From NCBI GenBank assembly GCA_947628595.1, contig CANRAN010000006.1:1-22060 (forward strand): a stretch of 22,060 bases of DNA, read 5' to 3'. The notes under the pieces are model-generated. The model had not been told where the DNA came from. It saw only the letters and a list, made by a program, of their open reading frames with translations, and ran no database searches. Position 1 is the stretch's first letter. The number at the start of each line of letters is the position of its first letter. Positions 21,368-22,060 of this stretch are shown piece after piece. Position numbers and translations under genes: made by a program. Source of the stretch: an uncultured Clostridia bacterium. Lineage in GTDB: Bacteria; Bacillota; Clostridia; Oscillospirales; Acutalibacteraceae.

Positions 21368-22060
21368 TCAGATATCTATTTCCAATATAACAGGACAATG
21401 GTCACTTCCGTATATATCAGAAAGTATATCCGCATCGGTTATTTTATCCTTAATTCTTTCTGAAACAATAAAATAATCAATACGCCACCCTGCATTATTC
21501 TTTCTCGCATTGAACCGGTACGACCACCAGCTGTACCTGCCCTCGGCGTCGGGGTGGATGTAACGGAAAGTATCAACAAATCCGCTGTCGAGGAGTTCAC
21601 CTATTTTACTCCTTTCCTGATCCGAAAAGCCTGCATTGCCCCTATTAGTCTTTGGATTCTTAAGATCTATCTCATTATGTGCAACATTAAGGTCACCGCA
21701 ATATATGACAGGCTTTTCCTTGTCAAGCCTCATCAGATATTCCCTCAGATCGGTTTCCCATTCCATTCGGTAATCAATTCTGAGCAGACCGTCCTTTGCA
21801 TTGGGAGTATAGACATTTACAAGGTAAAAGCTTTCCATGTCAAGTGTTATCATCCTGCCCTCGTGGGAATGTGCCTCTATATTCATACCGTTGTATGTGA
21901 CGCTTTCGGGGGTGTGAGGAGTAAATATTGCTGTTCCCGAATAACCTTTTTTTTCGGCACTGTTAAAATATTTGTTATAGCCTTCAAGCGGAATTTCCGC
22001 TTGTCCCTCCTGCATTTTGGTTTCCTGAAGACAAATAAAATCAGGACTGAGTTCGTTTAC
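21368..22060 (-). CDS. xth: exodeoxyribonuclease III, 5' end beyond the window
   Basis: AP endonuclease/3'-5' exonuclease of base-excision repair. The frame runs off the right edge without a start: the visible part is 230 residues and begins VNELSPDFICLQETKMQ, so about 20-25 N-terminal residues are missing (the family is about 250-255). Catalytic elements are QETK with its metal-binding Glu, GDLNVAHNEIDL (Asp and Asn), the RIDYF Asp and SDHCPV (general-base His near the C terminus). The open frame with the first internal ATG at 22015 is not the real start. The gene ends 58 bp before the ABC operon on the same strand. Confidence 0.96.
   Translation of the reverse strand, partial: VNELSPDFICLQETKMQEGQAEIPLEGYNKYFNSAEKKGYSGTAIFTPHTPESVTYNGMNIEAHSHEGRMITLDMESFYLVNVYTPNAKDGLLRIDYRMEWETDLREYLMRLDKEKPVIYCGDLNVAHNEIDLKNPKTNRGNAGFSDQERSKIGELLDSGFVDTFRYIHPDAEGRYSWWSYRFNARKNNAGWRIDYFIVSERIKDKITDADILSDIYGSDHCPVILEIDI

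Overview
The window is about 22 kb of AT-rich DNA from what looks like a spore-forming, low-GC Gram-positive bacterium, probably an anaerobic gut-type member of the Clostridia (Oscillospiraceae/Ruminococcaceae-like). The evidence is a recognisable SpoIIR, a SigH-type sigma factor, strong GGAGG ribosome binding sites, TTGACA/TATAAT promoters with 17-bp spacers, an acetyl-type MetA and several clostridial hypothetical families. The species cannot be named from the sequence alone. No rRNA, tRNA, CRISPR array or intact mobile element was seen.

Layout. The left 0.9 kb is accessory-looking: the start of a gene leaving the window leftward with a strong promoter, two adjacent hairpins, and a 69-codon helix-turn-helix ORF that looks like the broken 5' end of an IS630-type transposase. 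A small membrane-protein gene (minus strand) with its own terminator follows. From 1.6 to 5.9 kb a rightward housekeeping run encodes methionine aminopeptidase (with a SEC-C zinc motif), a GNAT acetyltransferase, a TrmN6-like tRNA methyltransferase, RsmI, Maf and a DUF5662 protein, closed by a strong terminator. From 8.7 down to 5.9 kb, leftward genes encode SpoIIR, an S66 LD-carboxypeptidase, MetA and a 65-aa acidic protein. SpoIIR is divergent from a YetF/DUF421 membrane protein. Next come a citrate synthase with its own decorated promoter, a convergent membrane-anchored protein of unknown function, and a leftward comM-HMA pair.

A 360-bp divergent intergenic region with a Spo0A-box match separates comM from sigH. 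Beyond it lie a double zinc-ribbon protein and a carboxymuconolactone decarboxylase-cupin fusion. The right 6 kb is one leftward operon: ABC ATPase, ABC-2 permease, GldG-like auxiliary protein, DUF4340 protein and a translationally coupled GtrA flippase-like protein, with exodeoxyribonuclease III upstream and running off the right edge.

How it fits together. Most genes are ordinary housekeeping: protein maturation, RNA modification, nucleotide sanitation, methionine synthesis and sporulation signalling. The part most likely to hold undescribed biology is the Gld-like ABC/DUF4340/GtrA envelope operon. Next are two 16-bp palindromes, each lying over the -35 box of a metabolic promoter (metA and citrate synthase), which look like operators. 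Many CDS starts given here are trimmed from the longest open frame to the start supported by a Shine-Dalgarno sequence.
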